From the NCBI RefSeq assembly GCF_000739715.2, contig NZ_BBJC02000005.1, forward strand, positions 94,480 through 158,479: a stretch of 64,000 nt of DNA. The letters are read 5' to 3'. The DNA is from Falsirhodobacter sp. alg1. Lineage in GTDB: Bacteria > Pseudomonadota > Alphaproteobacteria > Rhodobacterales > Rhodobacteraceae. Positions 62,446 to 64,000 of this stretch are shown here, one piece after another; position 1 is the stretch's first letter, and each line of letters begins with the position of its first letter. The notes under the pieces were generated by a model, which was not told where the DNA came from, did not search any database, and worked only from the letters and a program-made list of their open reading frames with translations. Made by a program: the position numbers and the translations under genes.

Positions 62446-63449
62446 AACGTGTTCATACGCAGGTTGCGCGCCAGAATGACAAAGATCGGGCCCCCGATCA
62501 AAGCGGTCATGATGCCCACATCAATCTGCGTGGTCCCGCCGATCAGCCGGCCTGCCAGATCGGCAAAGCTGACCAGTGCTGCCCCGATCAGCATCGACAG
62601 CAGGATAAGCGGGCGATGCGCCGGCCCGCAGATATGCCGGGCCAGATGCGGTGCGGCAATCCCTATGAAACTGATGGGGCCTGCGGCGGCAGTTGCCGCC
62701 CCGCTAAGAACCACCACCACAGCCGCAGCTACCAGCCAGATCCGGCGAGGATCCGTCCCCAGGCTCTGCCCCAGATCACGGCCCAAGGCAAGTGCATCCA
62801 GAGGGCGGGCCAGCAGCAGGGCCCCGATCGCACCGACCAACGCAAGACCCGCGCTTGTATTCAGCACGTCCCACCCGCGCCCCTGCAAGGAGCCTACTGC
62901 CCAATGCCGGAACTGGTCGAAAACATGGGCATCCGCATTCACGGTAATGACCCTTGTCAGCGTCATCATGACGATGGATAGTGCCGCGCCTGCCAGGACC
63001 AGCCGTACCGGATCATGGCCCTGCGCCATTCCACCGATACCGAACACGGCGGCTCCGCCCAATGCGGCCCCGCCGACGCCCGCCCATAAGGCTGCGTTCA
63101 CATCGATCCTGCCGGTCACCGCAATCAGGATGACAATGGCAAGCGTTGCCCCTGCCGAAATCCCCAGCAACCCCGGGTCGGCCAATGGATTTCGGGTCAG
63201 AGTTTGCATGACTGCCCCTGCAGCCCCCAACGCCGCGCCTACGATTAATGCAAGAAACACACGCGGTAGCCGTTGTTGCATTACCAGCAGATGGGCACCA
63301 TTTGCCGGATCAAAGCGGAACAGGGCATCCATCGTAACCTGCGCGGTAATTGCGCGTGGCCCGACGAACAGGCTGGCAGCCGCCGTCAGGCAGACGGCAA
63401 CCAGCGTGATCCACAACAGGCTGCGGCGATAGGAAGGGGCGGGATGCAT
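62442..63449 (-). CDS. Iron-siderophore ABC transporter permease (FecC type)
   Basis: 335 residues, about nine or ten membrane helices. RLPRVFLALIVGAALGAAGAVMQTLTRNPLADPGLLGISAGA in pieces and GRGWDVLNTSAG are typical, with ISFIGIAAPHLARHICGPAHR near the end. It lies 3 bp after the binding-protein gene. Confidence 0.94.
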   Translation of the reverse strand: MHPAPSYRRSLLWITLVAVCLTAAASLFVGPRAITAQVTMDALFRFDPANGAHLLVMQQRLPRVFLALIVGAALGAAGAVMQTLTRNPLADPGLLGISAGATLAIVILIAVTGRIDVNAALWAGVGGAALGGAAVFGIGGMAQGHDPVRLVLAGAALSIVMMTLTRVITVNADAHVFDQFRHWAVGSLQGRGWDVLNTSAGLALVGAIGALLLARPLDALALGRDLGQSLGTDPRRIWLVAAAVVVVLSGAATAAAGPISFIGIAAPHLARHICGPAHRPLILLSMLIGAALVSFADLAGRLIGGTTQIDVGIMTALIGGPIFVILARNLRMNTL

Positions 63450-63452
63450 CCA

Positions 63453-64000
63453 TCAGGCCTTGGCAAAACGTCGGGCAATGTCTGCGACAATCTCGTTGGC
63501 ACTGTAATAATCGATGCGGAACGAATTTGCACCAAGCCCATAGACCTGCCGGTTCTTTACTGATGGCAGATTGCTCAGGATCGGGTCCGCCATGAACCGT
63601 TCGGCATCCGTATCGGTGCCCGCCAGAAGAAAGGTGGTTTCTGCGGTCAACTCTGTCAGATGCTCATAGGCAGCGCGGATGAAATCTGCAGCAGGCGGCG
63701 TATCGGCCCCCTGCCAGCTGCGGGGTGGATCCTCCATACGAAAGCCCAGTGCGGTCAGGAGCCTTCCGTGCGTGCCATCCGCTGTAGCAATCGGGTTCGG
63801 CGCGCCCGGCCCGTTATAGCTGACGATATTTGTCTGCCCGCCCGGCAGATGCAAGGTTGCACGTGTGGTTTCCAAGGATTGGGCAAATGACTCTAGCAGA
63901 CCATTTGCCCGTTCATCTTTGCCCGTTGCATGGCCCAATTGCCGTGAAAGGCCCTGCCAATCCAGCGCGCCGTAGTCCAGAACCAGCACCGGCGCAATTT
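63453..64000 (-). CDS. Iron-siderophore ABC transporter substrate-binding protein (FecB/FepB type; 5' part outside window)
   Basis: The C-terminal 182 or so residues are visible, open to the right edge. VLVLDYGALDWQGLSRQLGHATGKDERAN in pieces, NIVSYNGPGAPNPIATADGTHG, DFIRAAYEHLTELTAETTFLLAGTD and LPSVKNRQVYGLGANSFRIDYYSANEIV fit class III periplasmic binding proteins for ferric siderophores. Upstream genes (receptor, adenylation enzymes) are expected beyond the window. Confidence 0.9.
   Translation of the reverse strand, partial: IAPVLVLDYGALDWQGLSRQLGHATGKDERANGLLESFAQSLETTRATLHLPGGQTNIVSYNGPGAPNPIATADGTHGRLLTALGFRMEDPPRSWQGADTPPAADFIRAAYEHLTELTAETTFLLAGTDTDAERFMADPILSNLPSVKNRQVYGLGANSFRIDYYSANEIVADIARRFAKA

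Overview
The window looks like chromosome of a Rhodobacterales-type alphaproteobacterium (Roseobacter/Paracoccus relatives). Coding DNA is GC-rich, and there are many ABC and TRAP uptake systems with LacI, GntR and IclR regulators. It also has FMN-type glutamate synthase, two Hint-domain surface proteins of a kind common in this group, and three perfect CtrA-type boxes (TTAAC-N5-GTTAA) in AT-rich gaps. No rRNA, tRNA or CRISPR array was seen. Genus assignment is not possible from the sequence alone.

Layout. 1-6.3 kb: the 5' part of an SDR dehydrogenase, a HisC-like aminotransferase, a HutC-type GntR regulator, a HupE/UreJ-type membrane protein, a GntR/FCD regulator and an FAH-family hydrolase. 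6.7-8.4 kb: a decayed glcG-like gene cut by a complete IS3-family element with a 3-bp target duplication. 8.5-16 kb: glutamate-synthase-like flavoprotein, IclR regulator, malate synthase G and a metNIQ-type transporter. 16-20 kb: hipBA with two candidate operators, an H-type lectin and a Hint-domain protein. 20-30 kb: a LacI-controlled sugar ABC importer with two Gfo/Idh/MocA dehydrogenases and two TIM-barrel isomerase/lyase-like proteins. 30-33 kb: a large AT-rich gap, then an RTX-Hint protein. 33-37 kb: a TRAP transporter with a divergent XRE-type regulator. 37-46 kb: phosphoribosyltransferase, M20 amidohydrolase, and a tight operon of LacI regulator, Pot-type ABC importer, nucleoside hydrolase and adenine deaminase. 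46-52 kb: a DUF1800/DUF1501 pair, an esterase-like hydrolase and an overlapping HdeD/AI-2E/K+-channel set. 52-64 kb: ExbB-ExbD-ExbD-TonB, a pair of ABC half-transporters, a FecBCDE-type importer and an NRPS protein without an adenylation domain, which together read as an iron-siderophore locus running off the right edge.

How genes work together. Three catabolic modules are readable: an oxidised-sugar or polyol route (20-28.5 kb), purine nucleoside capture and salvage (36.9-46 kb), and siderophore uptake with partial assembly (52-64 kb). The CtrA-type boxes precede the lectin gene, the RTX-Hint gene and the HutC-type gene. This suggests that surface proteins here are tied to the CtrA phosphorelay. 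That link is inferred from motifs only.
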